Assembly (NCBI RefSeq): GCF_034190915.1
Contig: NW_026947484.1
Location: 183,204,982-183,268,981 of the forward strand
Source: Cavia porcellus
Lineage: Eukaryota > Chordata > Mammalia > Rodentia > Caviidae
DNA: 64,000 nt
Direction of reading: 5' to 3'
Shown here: positions 24,401 to 36,300 of the stretch, in pieces
Position numbering within the stretch: the first letter of the stretch is position 1
Layout of the letters: each line of letters starts with the position of its first letter
The notes under the pieces: model-generated
The model's input: the letters and a program-made list of their open reading frames with translations, nothing else
Told to the model about the DNA's origin: nothing
Database searches by the model: none
Translations under genes and position numbers: made by a program

Positions 24401-27400
24401 GGTCCATTTATGAGTTGTGAGTGTATTACAAAGCATTTGAGTCTCTGTCACATGCATTAACAAACTGAAGCTTGATACACAGTGGACAGAAGACTGCTGT
24501 TTAGTATAGAATTCGTAATAAAACAACTCTATGCCTGTCAGTTCCCTCACAATAACTGTTTCATTTGGTTTGGTTAATAGCTAACCAGCTGAACTATTCA
24601 AGGCCTCTCAAATAGAAATACTATAAGTAGAATATTATGATGAATTTGGAAAAAGTTTTAAAAACTCAATATAATCACCTAGAATCTAAAAAAGACAATT
24701 TGCCAAAGCAATACACAGGAAAAAAAAACTGCTTGGGTATTATTCTTTTCTGCTTGTAACATTTATTATGAATTTTTTCTCTCCTGTTAGGAGGTTGTAA
24801 TTGTAAAAGTGAGTGACATTTTTGTGTAAAGCAACTTTAAAAAATATTAAAATAGTCTCACTCATAAAGATCAGCCATGTGCTTTAAGATCAGGAAGAGA
24901 AAAAATTTATTAAAATTTAATTTTTTAATGGCATGAATTTGATATAATGTAGATTTCTGGTGGGATTTTTCCTTTCTTACCCTCTAATTTGCAGCTCTCC
25001 AAAGAATTGGAAGAACTGTGATAAAATGAATTAGGATTTCTTTGAAAGATGAACAGTATCATTTTTTCAGCATGCAGTGTGTATGATCTGAGTATACCTG
25101 CAAGCTGCATGTGCCTAACTCTAAGGAGAGACATTGATGACCAATTAAGAGATACAAAAGGACTGTTAGTAAAAGAAAGATAACATGCCATAACATGTTT
25201 CTTCATGTCATAACAGAGGCATGAAGAAAACCATTAGCAATGGGAACCATTATTGCGTTCATTGAATTACATATGCTATTGCATTTAACCTTGTGGTTAA
25301 TAACTTTATTTTACTTCAAGAGAAATTACCAGGCACATGTCGTAGTTAGCTATTAAATAAGAGATGATGTTTAGACCCAGTGTACCCCTAAGGGAGCATG
25401 GAGGTACCAGATAAAACAATGATTTTTGCAGAGATTTTTATAGGTACATCCATAATCTCTGTTATTCAAAAAGCTTCACATGTACCTCGTACACTTTTGG
25501 GTCTCGTGTGGTTTATTCCTTAATCCAGAAAGTCTGAAAACTTTAGGAAGTGCTGTAGACTGTTAAGAACTGACAACAAGAGGAAGTTAAAGTAGGGAAA
25601 TTGGGTTGGTCTTGTGGTCCTGAGGGAACTAATTATGTCTTGAAATTAAGAAGGTGAATTAAAGGAATGAAAAGCAAAATAACTCACAAAATTATAAGAA
25701 AAGTGATTCTGAAAGAAAAGCATTTTGGACCTGAAAATAGAAGAATAGGAATGTTTTTGTTCCAGGAAATTTTCTGGATCATATAATCATTAACACATTT
25801 CATGGGGAGGAAATGACATGGATTTGAATGCTAGACCTTAAATCAGGTCAAAGAATTGCAGAAATTGCTGATGAGACGGGAGGAGACAGGCCCACACACC
25901 TTCATAATGTTACATAAATTATTTTTGAGTATTGAGAATTTTACTGTATTTAAAGAAACTGTTAGTCCTCAGCACTTTTCACTTAGTGTGTATGCTGGTC
26001 ACTTTCTTGGCACTGAACCCACACATTAGAAAAGGTGTAAAACACACAGTTTATCTGTGATTCAGCTGTTGTCAAATCTAGCAGAATGCTCAATAAGTTA
26101 ATATCCACAATTATTAAAGAGTAAAGTTATGCCCATTTTTCAAATTTTGCATCCAACCAGAAGAGATCTTTTTTTATTATTAACATTAGTGCAATCAGTG
26201 TATCAAAGCAGTTTCTCATCTCCCAAAATAAACATAGTTTAATCCCAGGTACATTTGTCTATTTAAGCTTTCAAGTAAACACTATGGTATGAGTTCCTAT
26301 TACTGAGGTTCAGATATAAAGTAGTTTGGGACTAAAATCTTCAGGATGATTTACTGTGGACTGTGGTAAATATGTCAAGTTTTCTACTGAAGTCTGAGCC
26401 TCTACCAACTGGCAGAAGTAATTTGTTCTCGGAACGTATTCACTGTACCAATATATTGGTCATATCGTATCTATTCACACTCTGTCTAATAGTGATACTT
26501 TTCACAATTTAATAGTTGTAATTGGCTTTATGTTATTAGACACAGGTAGTCACTTGGTGTTTTTTAAATTTATTTTCATTTTGTTTCTTGCTACCTTACT
26601 GAAATTATTAGAAAAGTATTTTACAGGATTTTTAGGAACTCAATGATATACTGAAAAATAGATTATTTACTATGATATTTTGGAGCTAAAATATTTTATA
26701 CTTTCTGTAATCTGCTATTTTATGTTACAAGGAGAAAAGTTTTACAGAACCCAAAATCTAGTGTTAAACAGTCCATAGCTAATATCAGGCAATAATAAAT
26801 TTAATTAAATAAAATTCATTCACTTTGCTTTATTTTTTTCAGCTCCCACGTACTCTACTACAATAATTAAACTTGAGATCTCTAATGATTGTACTAGGGT
26901 AAAAATTCTTGTTAACAGAATAAGATAGCGAAGGTAGCTAGCATTAATATAGTCTAAAGTACTAAAGCAACTAAATGCTGGTATTGCTGTGTAGTGTGAC
27001 TGCTAGAAGCAAGTCATCACAGATCAAATGTCAGATTCCCAAAAGATATTTGTATTATTTTTTTTTAATCAAATGGTCAGTAATAGACGCTAAGACAATG
27101 AGGGACACTAGAGAGGTTCAGGAAAGCAAAGTTAATTTATATTCATAGGTTAAGAGACAAAAAGCGTAAGACATACAGAACTATATTAGGAAGATGTCAG
27201 GGGGCAAAAATAGCATCAAGGGAAGGTTTAGCTCAAAGCTTTTATTTGGGTTACCATGAGCAAAGCAAGTAGGGCGGTGTGAATATTGAGCTATACTAAT
27301 TTGGATAAATTTTGTAGCCTGTTTCCTATAGTGGTGATTCCCAGCTGGATGTCACTTGTTCCTGAGATAATTACAGTAGAGGAATAGTGCTTTTTAGGTG

Positions 27401-28089
27401 TGTGGGCCAGGTAGAGAAGTATGGCTCAGAACTGGGTAATTTACATGTCAAAGGCATGATGTAGCTAGGTTTTTATTATCGCCAAGAATTAGTTAACCAC
27501 TGATGGGACATTTGCAGATTCTTAATCACTACCTGTGGATACGATAAGAAACTAGATGGGGGCTACTCCTAAGATGGAGAAGTGTGAGATTAGATTTGGC
27601 AATGTCATCGACTTTAAAAGGTAAAACTTGGGTTTTGGCCCTGCTAAGAAAGATATGCTGCTTTAGGTGGCCAACTCCTTGAGTTGAAGCAGAGGATGGG
27701 GTAATGACCCCATAGCTTCTGATTTTCCTATTCAGTATGAGGCATCTGCTGATTCCAAGACTAGTCAGAGTAAGAGCTCAGGAAGCTGAGCAAAAGTGAC
27801 TAAAATTATAAGATGAGATCTTGACAGCTGATAATGCTTATCCAAGGAAAATTTGGAGCAGAGGCCTCATTAAAAAAAAAGAACTCCCTAATAAAATCTT
27901 CAGGGTCACAGTTTGGGGGCACGGAGGGGGAAAAAGCTAAAAACAGAGCTAAACTAGGTTTAAGATAAGCCTTACAAAGTTTGAAATGCAGCTAAATTAT
28001 TTCAACCTATCTTTGGTACAATGTGGTCTCTCCTCTATGTTTATAGTGCAAGATAGTGAATCCTCTTTTGATAAACATTTCTCAAAGCC
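24401..28089. other. Intergenic, mostly unassigned
   Basis: No gene seen. 27100-28020 is less AT-rich, with G-rich runs (27900-27930), and may be an old LTR or other repeat that I cannot classify. Confidence 0.45.
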
Positions 28090-28929
28090 TTTACATTTTT
28101 TACTTCTACTATTTGAAATTTAACAAAAATTACAAGGAGTACTGAGAAATGAAGATAATTAAAAAGATCCTTGGCTGACAACAAACATAGGTGCTATAGA
28201 CACAGACTCTAAAATAACTGATATTGACATATCTTAGCCATAACACTAGAAATTATATTAAGACAAAATTGAAATTGTATAACTGAAAAATATAATGACC
28301 ATAACTAAGAACCAAATAGGTAGATTTAATTAGGTTGAAGAATGCTTAGCAAGTTGGAGGTAGCTTCATACAAAATACACATGGTGATACATGAAAAGAA
28401 AACAAAGGAAGGAAAATAAAAGATTGTAAGAACTGTATGTGACGTGTGTAACTGCATACTCAGAGGGAGATAAAATGACTAATACTCAAAATTATGAGCA
28501 ACATCAAGAATTACTGATGACAAGGTTAAAAAAAGGAAGCCACATAGAAACTAGAAAATCTTTAGAAAACACCAGTAAAGAGAAACTATGAAATGCAGTG
28601 AAAAAAGTAAATACATATTTTCTTAAAGAATTAACAATGAAAGATAATGGTGATTTCTCAGTAAGAAAAATGGATACCAGAATATAAAGAATTTCAAGTG
28701 TTGAAAGAAAATAATTGCCAACTTACAGGTATAAATTCAATGTGATAATATCTTTTAAATTAAAATATTTCTTGATCTACTCAGATTTCCCTGACCACAT
28801 GCACACAGAATTCATCTGCAGCAAATTTGTCTTGAAAGAAATTCTAAAGGGATAATGATTCATAGTGAAAGAAAATAATCTGCAATAGAAACAAATAGTT
28901 CAAAATGGTAAGGTCGGGGAAGGGTATAT
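28090..28929 (+). mobile_element. Old L1/HAL1-type ORF1 fragment, 5' part of a split element
   Basis: The sequence follows an L1 ORF1 3' region. AAGTGTTGAAAGAAAATAATTGCC corresponds to the VLKExNCQ segment, and a later stretch (about 28780-28915) to the ORF1 C-terminal domain and its tail. Frames are broken throughout. Its continuation, if any, lies beyond the insertion at 28945-32425. Confidence 0.55.
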
Positions 28930-28944
28930 GAGTGGATCAGTCTT
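28930..28944. repeat. Target-site duplication, left copy
   Basis: GAGTGGATCAGTCTT is repeated exactly at 32426-32440. It shows that everything between was inserted as one retroposed unit, or was rearranged inside such a unit afterwards. Confidence 0.9.
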
Positions 28945-29338
28945 TTTAAAAAATTTTATTTAAAGAAAGACTAAGCAAAATAGAAAACAGAAAATAGGTA
29001 GAAAAATACATATGTTCAGAGAAAAAAATAAACAGTAAGAAATCACTAGTTGATGTTTACATATTGTCGTTTTACAAATAGTTGTTCAAGGTACAAGAGT
29101 GGAATATGTAAAAAGGAATTCAAACAGCGAGACTGCCAACAGTTCTGTTCATCTGTCTAACAAAAACTTAGTAACATGGTTGTCAATCCTATACACTTAA
29201 ACATACATGCAGTTATCCATATCTTCATTTATGTTTAGATTAAACAAACTAAAGCAGGTTAAAATCATTCTGAACAAAGAATAATAGTATTGCCAGATTT
29301 CACATCATGACACTCTGTGACACTCTGGGTACTGTAAT
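28945..29338 (-). repeat. 3'UTR unit, outer copy of a tandem pair
   Basis: It aligns over its whole length with 29339-29745. Shared words include AATAAACAGTAAGAAATCAC, CAATCCTATACACTTAAACA and TACATGCAGTTATCCATATC. Each copy starts at an A-rich tail (T-rich on plus). Confidence 0.85.
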
Positions 29339-29745
29339 GCCTTTTTAAAAATTTAATTTGAAGAAAGACTAAACAAAACAGAAAATGGGTAGAAAATAAT
29401 ACATAATTTCAAAGAAAAAATAAACAGTAAGAAATCACTAGTTGATTACAGATTGTCTTCTTATAAATAGCTATTCAAGATACTAAAGTGGAGTATATAA
29501 AGTGGGGATTCAAAGAGTGAGGTTGCAACCAGTTCTGCTCAACTATCCAACAAAAACTTAGAAATATGGCTATCAATCCTATACACTTAAACATACATGC
29601 AGTTATCCATATCTTCAGTTATGTTGAGATTGAATAAACCCAAGCAGGCTAATATCCCTCTGAACAAAGAATAATACTGGGTTTCACATTATGACACTCC
29701 AGGATCAGCACTGGGTATTTTAGTATCTCTTTTTCTTCAAAGTAT
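29339..29745 (-). repeat. 3'UTR unit, inner copy of a tandem pair
   Basis: Inner copy of the pair starting at 28945. It continues without a break into the rest of the 3'UTR and ORF1. The same sequence recurs at 54265-54690. Confidence 0.85.
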
Positions 29746-30101
29746 CTGTTCATTTCATCATGTGTCATAAGATCTGTCTTCATAAACTGTTTACAGATTC
29801 TGCACAGGCATGAGTCTTAACATGTATTTCTATCCTTTCTATATTAGAGGGAGAAACAAAACAAAGCAAGGCAAAGCAACATATATTCCTATAAACACAT
29901 GAAATGAAAAAAACATTTAAGACCGTTGTATAAAGAATTCTACCATGGTTCCTGTGTTGTCTTTTGTTATCTCCAATAGAATTGGCTATATCATCAGACA
30001 CAGTATAATTGAATATATCCATACATAACAATATTAATAAAAATGACTTTGTGTATAGTATAGAATTTCAAAAACCGGCAGTTACCAAACCAGAATATGT
30101 A

Positions 30102-31430
30102 TCATAGAGTCTTGTCATCTTCAGTGTAGTTGCCTATACTCTCAGACATGATACTATCAATCATATCAGTTTTGAATAAAATCTTCTCTGCCTCATTTCT
30201 GTTATGCTCTTTTTTTGCCATCAGTTGTCTGCTTATGTTCTTTATTCTGTTTCCTGCTCCATTCATTGAAGCCTCTCTGCTACTTTTCTGGAATCCTAGT
30301 ACTTTTCTCTCTCTCTCTAGAATGCCCTGCAGTATTCTCTGTAGAGTTGGATTAGTGGTTGTGAATTTCCCAAGTTCCTCTTTGTCTTGGAAGCTTCTTG
30401 TTTCTCCATTAATTTCTAGAGACAGTTTAGCAGGGTATATCAATATGGGCTGGGGGTTATTTTCTTTCAGGGCTTGGACTATTTTGCTCCAGGCTCTTCT
30501 TGACTTGATGGTTTGTGTCGAGAAGTCTGCTGTTATTCTGAATGGGCATTCCTCTACAAGTTATCTGTTTCTGGACTCTAACAGCTTTTAATATTTTGTT
30601 CTTATATTGAATTTCTGGGATCTTGATTATCATATGCCTGGGTGTAGCTCTGTTTTGATTATAGGTGGCTGCAGTTCTGTATGCCTCATATATCAGAATA
30701 TTATTTCCTTTTCCTATGTTTGGGAAATTTTCCTTAATTATTTCTGTGAATAACCTTTGTAGTTCCATTGTTTTTACCCCAGATTCTTCATTCACATTCT
30801 TTATTCTCAAGTTATAGATCCTTTTGTCGTCTTCTAGCCTTTGTATTGTTACTGCTTGTTCCTTGTTATTTTAAAAAAGTTTTCCCTTTCATACTCCCAT
30901 ATTGCAAAATTGTCTCCAGTTTGGATAATCTATCCTTAGTTTCTTTCAAGCTGATTTGCCATCTTTCCATAGAGTTTTTAATTTCCTGGTGATCTCTTTG
31001 AATCTGCTTTATGTATTCTATATTTTTTTTTATATTCTTCATCAAATGGTTCTCTCCTTTGTTTGAGTTCCTCCCTTCTTCCATCTGTGTCTTCTTGAAG
31101 GGTGCTTAGTATCTCTTTATTTAATTTTTTATATCTTGCTTTATTTGACTAAATATTTCACTTTTGAACTCATCTATGAGGTCCTGAATATATCTCTTTA
31201 TGTCCACTGGCGCTGTGTCTGATATTGCATGCTTGCTGTTCTCATTCTCCTTTGTATTTACCTGTCCTGGGTCAGTGTTCTCAGGGTTTGGACCTGGGGA
31301 CTTTTTTGTTGTTGCTTTCTCTTCCCATCTTTTTGCTTCTTCCAGGAGTCCCCAGTTTCTTTCTTTGTTGGTTACAATTCTTCTGAAATGCGCTGCCTAG
31401 ATGACTCTTCCCACTGCAGTGTGCTAGTGA
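30102..31430 (-). pseudogene. LINE ORF1 protein gene, frameshifted, with an extended C-terminus
   Basis: Known role: L1 ORF1p is an RNA-binding trimeric chaperone that coats LINE RNA. The N-terminal part (to about 30866) has a basic, Lys/Glu-rich coiled-coil-like run (MERWQISLKETKDRLSKLET). It then shifts frame to RATPRHMIIKIPEIQYKNKI, the ORF1 RRM region (about 30640). Another shift leads to IYPAKLSLEINGETRSF, the C-terminal domain. At least two frameshifts and several stops are present and no initiator ATG survives in frame, so it is dead. After the usual end of the CTD about 65 more residues follow (RKVLGFQKSSREAS... to the stop at 30102), longer than typical L1 ORF1p. Confidence 0.75.
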
Positions 31431-32425
31431 GTTGCAGACAGGGACAGTGTATGCTGGCCCCTCCCCTCTGGATCAGTCAAGAGCTGTGGCCTGCACTGTA
31501 TTACTTTGCCTCACCTCCTCTCTGGGTGTTGGCAGCTGGAGCATGGTGGTAGTGGCGGTGGCCATGGTGGCGGCAGTGGTGGTGGTGGACTTTGCGTCAC
31601 TCCCTTCGGGGTCGGTGGCCATGGCAGGGTCAGGGGTGGGGCAGCCATTGGACGCCCAGTCACTCCTGGGCCCGTGGCTACAGGTTTCACTGGCGGCCTG
31701 GAGGCACCACAGGTGGTGGCTGGAGTGCTGCGGAGTGGGGATCAGTCAAGTTGCTGTGATGTGTGCTGCATTTCTTTGGGATGCCTCCCCTCCAGGTCAG
31801 TCAAGCTGCTGTGGCCTGCACTGTCAGTCAGACTTCTGAGATTTCACTGGTTTAGTGTGGTTAGTGTGCTCCACCACTGTAGGGTCTTGATATCAGATAT
31901 CTTATTGGGTCTCAGCCAGGTTATGTGACCCAGGCCTAGCTCATCCCACCAATCCCATTCAGGAAGGGAGCAATGGACTGAAGTCACTGTTGCCCTTTGT
32001 ACTTTCCAGTTCTGCCCAGTCCCAGAATATCCTCCACTGGAGCCCCCCTATTTATGGAATGGCTCCACTCTCACCACTTACCACAGGTAGATGTAGGCAC
32101 CCTACCAATTCAGCTCTTCCTTTGGCTTGCCAGCCCCAAATTCAATGTCGAAGTAGCAGGACCTCAGACAGCTTTGCAAGTCATGGCAGGACCTCAGCAA
32201 GCTGCGGCAGGACCTTGGCAAGCTGTGGTAGGACCGCGTTGGGATCTCGGATGGTCGGCAAGCACTTTAAAAATTTCTTCTTGGGATGAGAGAATTCATT
32301 TCTCTCTGTTTGGGGCTCCCCACTCTGTATTATGTTGAATTCTAAGTTGACTATCTCAGAAAGCCTCTGTAGCCAGTTGTTATCTATCCGCCATCTTGCT
32401 CCTCCTAATCCAGTAGCCTTTTTTC
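31430..32425 (-). promoter_or_regulatory. LINE 5'UTR / internal promoter region with YY1-like site
   Basis: This is the GC-richest stretch of the window. Near the 5' end, minus-strand CAAGATGGCG (32389-32398) is a YY1-type motif, placed as in other L1 promoters. GGTGGCGGCAGTGGTGG-type trinucleotide-rich DNA occurs at 31540-31620. A short tandem array of about 21-base units (CAGGACCTCAGCAAGCTGCGG-like) lies at about 32157-32240. Long open frames here are composition artefacts. Confidence 0.6.
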
Positions 32426-32440
32426 GAGTGGATCAGTCTT
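32426..32440. repeat. Target-site duplication, right copy
   Basis: Exact copy of the 15 bases at 28930-28944. Confidence 0.9.
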
Positions 32441-32869
32441 AATGGACATCAAGGGTAGCAATACTCATGATTGCAGATTTTAAATATCAGGGATAATTAA
32501 TATTAACAAAAGCAGTAACATATAAAACAGAAAATTTTAAATATAGCTAATAGTCTGATTTTTATGGAATGGTCTAAAAGAATTAATACTTTGTAGAATC
32601 TTATATGTCAGAGATACATATTTTTACTTCTCAGTTTAGCATTCATTCACCCAAATCTAAAAGAAAAAATACTTTGAGAAGTGGTATATTTCTCCAAAGA
32701 AAGCAAGAAAAGCTAAACAAAGGATAACATAAAACATGTGGGACTGAGAAAAAATAACAAGCAAGGGTTTAGGTAACACATATATATTAGTATTTAAAAC
32801 AAATGAGATGCAAATCGTAAGAATTCTTACTGTCAATCCTTTTCAGTCTTGTAGGAATTCATAATCAAT

Positions 32870-33225
32870 ACCTAAGGAAATATAAGTAAGAGATAAACAG
32901 AAAGAAAAATCTGTCATTATTTATATATAACAATATGTGAACATCAAAAATTTAAATTGTCTATGAACTACTGAAAGTAAAAAGTGAATTTAGCAAGATT
33001 ACAGAATATATAATTGGCATGGAAAAATCATTACATACCAATAATAAAAAAGTTAAAAAAAATGTAAATCATCAAAACAGATGAGTAAATATAATGTAAT
33101 ATGTGCAAAATTTAAAAAAGTTAAAAATTATGGATAGAAAGCACAGAAGACCAAACAGAGGGACATATCATTCACATGAATTAGAAGAGTCAATAACTGA
33201 AAGATTTTAATTCTCTCTAATCTGA
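32870..33225 (+). mobile_element. Old L1 ORF2 fragment (left part of a split copy)
   Basis: GTGAATTTAGCAAGATTACAGAATA and the following stretch track L1 ORF2 (EFSKVAGYK region). The later stretch GGATAGAAAGCACAGAAGACC is diverged. The copy appears to resume at about 38285 with the YKAxxIKTVWY segment, which would make the DNA between an insertion. Confidence 0.5.
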
Positions 33226-33350
33226 CATTAGGGTGAAGGCTGTGGTGGATTAAAAATTTGTGGTCAATTTAACACCAGCTGAATTGAATTGGCATAGTGC
33301 TGCATGTAGATGCCCCACCTGAGGATTGCTGCCAGCATACAAAGGAGACC
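33226..33350 (+). other. Left part of an unassigned unique segment (possible retrocopy)
   Basis: Non-repeat sequence between an old L1 fragment and the 33351-37638 L1. It is the pre-insertion partner of 37651-38282: the target duplication ACAAAGGAGACC closes the two parts. I recognise no gene in it. Confidence 0.45.
33339..33350. repeat. Target-site duplication of the 33.4-37.6 kb L1, left copy
   Basis: ACAAAGGAGACC recurs exactly at 37639-37650, directly after the L1 poly(A). Confidence 0.8.
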
Positions 33351-33377
33351 ATGTAACAGGAACCCCCACCTACCCCT

Positions 33378-36300
33378 CCAAAAAGTGGGAGTAGCTATTC
33401 TGTTTGCAGACAATGTGAACTTCAAACCAAGAATGATCCAAAGAGATAAAGAAGGTCACGACATATTAGTTAGGGGAAAACTTCAAGAGGAAGAGATAAC
33501 AATCTTAAATATATATGCATCAAATTCCAGAGCACCCAGTTATACAAAGCAAGTATTAATAGAAATGAAAAATCAAATTAGCAATGACACAACTATAACA
33601 GGAGACTTTAACACACCATTGACCTCGAGGGACAGATCAACCAGACAGAAAATCAGCAAAGAAATAATAGAACTGAATCATACCTGTGAACAAATGGACT
33701 TGATAGACATATACAGAGTGTTCCATCCAACAACATCACAATATACATTCTTCTCAGAAGTACATGGGACATCCTCTAAGATAGACCACATACTAGCCCA
33801 CAGAACATATTTAAATAAATGTAAAAGAGTTGAAATTATTCCATGCATGCTATCAAACCATAGCGCCATGAAACTAGAAATTAATGATAAAAGAAACTGC
33901 AAAAACCCCACAAATACATAGAAATTGAATAATACACTCGAGCAATCAGTAAGTCACAGGGGAAATTAAAGAATAAATTAAACAATACCTACAAGCAAAT
34001 GAAAATAAAAATACAACTTACTGGAATCTGTGGGATACAATGAAAGCAGTCCTCAGAGGAAAATTTATTGCACTGAGTTCCCACATCAGGAAAACAGAAT
34101 GAATACAAATAAACAACCTGATGCTACACCTCAAACATCTAGAAAAAGAAGAGCAAGTCAAGCCCAAAGCCAAAAGAAGGAAGGAAAGTATAAAAATCAG
34201 AGCAGAAATTAATGCAATAGAGACTAAGAAAACAATCCAAAGAATCAGTGAATCAAAGAGTTGGTTTTTTTGAAAGAATAAATAAAATTGATAAGCCCCC
34301 TAGCCACCCAATTTAAAAAAGGAAAGAAAAAGCTCAAATTCATGCAATAAGGAATGAAAAAGGCGAAATCACTACAGACTCTGTGGAAATACAGAAGATC
34401 ATCAACACCTATTTCAAAAACCTCTATTCTCATAGGTTCGATAACACAGAAGAAATGGGCAGATTCCTAGAAACATACGAAGTGCTGGGTCAAGAAGATG
34501 TAAAACTGCTGAATAACCCACTTTCTATTAATGAAATTGAAAATGTGGTTAAGTCCTTACCTACAAAGAAGAGCCCAGGCCCAAACAGATTCATTGCAGA
34601 ATTCAACAAGAAATACAAAGCTCAGGTCCAGATGGATTCACTGTGGAATTCTACAAGAAAGACAAAAAAAACCCAAAAAAACAAAAACAAAAAAACCCCA
34701 AAAAACTTAATGCCGACTCTCCTCAAACTTTTCAATGAAATCAAAAGGGAAGCAATTATTCCTAAGTCATTCCTGGAAGCAAATATTACTCTAGTACTAA
34801 AACCTGAGAAAGACCCAACTAAAAAAGAGAACTACAGGTCAATCTCCCTAATGAACACAGAGGCAAAAATCCTCAATAAAATATTGGCAAATAGGATGTG
34901 TCAAATCATCAAGATTATACACCATAAAAAAGTGGGATTCATCCCAGGCATGTGGGGATTGGTTCAACATACATAAATCAATAAATGTAATCCACCATAT
35001 CAATAAAGCCAAAAGGAAGAGATTCATGATTATTTCTGTAGATGCAGAAAAAGCTTTTGATAAGGTCCAACCTTATCAAATGATAAGGACCTTACAGAAA
35101 ATTGGAATAGATGATCTTTACCTCAATATGATAATGGCCCTCTATGACAAATCAACAGCCAGCATCTTATTAAATAGCCAAAAGCTGAAGGCCTTTACCT
35201 TAAAATCAGGCACAAGACAAGGATGTCCCTTATCACCACTCCTATTCAACATAGTACAGGAAATACTAGCCAGAGCAATTAGACAAGAGAGAGAAATTAA
35301 AAGGGTAAAAATAGGAAAAGAAGAAGTTAAATTATCATTTTTTGCAGATGACATGATACTCTACATAAAAGGCCCCCACAACACTATTGAAAGATTACGA
35401 TATAATAAATAATTTCAGCAATGTAGCTGGATACAGAATCAATGCTTAAAATAGCATTTCTATACACTAACAATGAAATTATGGAGAGAGAAATAATGGA
35501 AGCTACACCCTTTACACTAGCATCCTAAAAATGAAATTCTTAGGATTAATCTTATTAATTCCTAAACTCTTAAAGACATAAAAGATCTATACAGGGAAAA
35601 TTATAATACCCTTAAAAATTGAATTTGATCTCAGAAAATGGAAAGACATCCCTTGTTCATGGATAGGGAGAATAAATATTGTGAAAATGACCATTCTCCC
35701 AAAATTTTTATGCAGATTCAGTGCAATCTCAATAAAGATATCATCAACATTCCTCATAGACGTAGAGAAATCATCCTAAAGTTAATTGGGAACCAGAAGA
35801 GATGTAGAATAGCAAAGGAAATTCTAAGCAGCAAAGACAAGGCAGGAGGCATCACAATCCCTGACTTTAAGTTATACTACAAAGCTACTGTAACAAAATC
35901 AATGTGGTACTGGAATAAAACCAGTTCTGAAGATCAAGGGAATAGATTAGAAGATACAACTACAACTACAAACACTCAATCACCTTATCTTTGATGAAAG
36001 GGCCAAACATATCCACTGGAAGAAAGATAATCTTTTTAATAAATGGTGCTGGAAAAACTTGCTCTCCATATGCCAAAAACTAAAATGAGACCCATGCCTA
36101 TCACCATATACTAGGCTAAAATCTAAATGGATCAAAGATCTGAGTATTAAAACAGAAACACTAAATCTGTTGGAAGACAAAGTAAATAAAAATCTTGAAG
36201 ACATAAGGGTAGGTAGAAAATTCATGAACAGGAATCAAACCGCACGGGAAATACTTCCCAGAATCAATAGCTGGGATCACGTCTTACTTAAAAGTTTCTG

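Larger units (their letters stand above)
28945..32425 (-). mobile_element. ORF2-less LINE (HAL1-like), full 5' end, minus strand
   Basis: From its 5' end (32425) the element has AGGAGCAAGATGGCGGATAG, as in L1 5' ends. A GC-rich 5'UTR of about 1 kb follows, then a broken ORF1 (about 31430-30102) and a 3'UTR (about 30100-29339), part of which is duplicated (29338-28945). Both ends carry an exact 15-base target duplication. No endonuclease or reverse-transcriptase sequence lies between ORF1 and the 3'UTR. The 3'UTR differs from that of the ORF2-bearing L1 at 37050-37620 but matches the separate insertion at 54265-54875. Known parallel: HAL1 'half-LINE' elements carry ORF1 only and borrow L1 machinery. 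An internal deletion of a normal L1 is the alternative. Confidence 0.7.

Noticed and set aside
30130..30992. Plus-strand frames of up to 153 codons
   Set aside because: They lie opposite the LINE ORF1 on the minus strand, which has recognisable ORF1 motifs.
31200..32338. Several plus-strand frames of 66-140 codons in GC-rich DNA
   Set aside because: They sit antisense in a LINE 5'UTR. Low stop density follows from base composition, and the proteins are low-complexity Gly/Val-rich.
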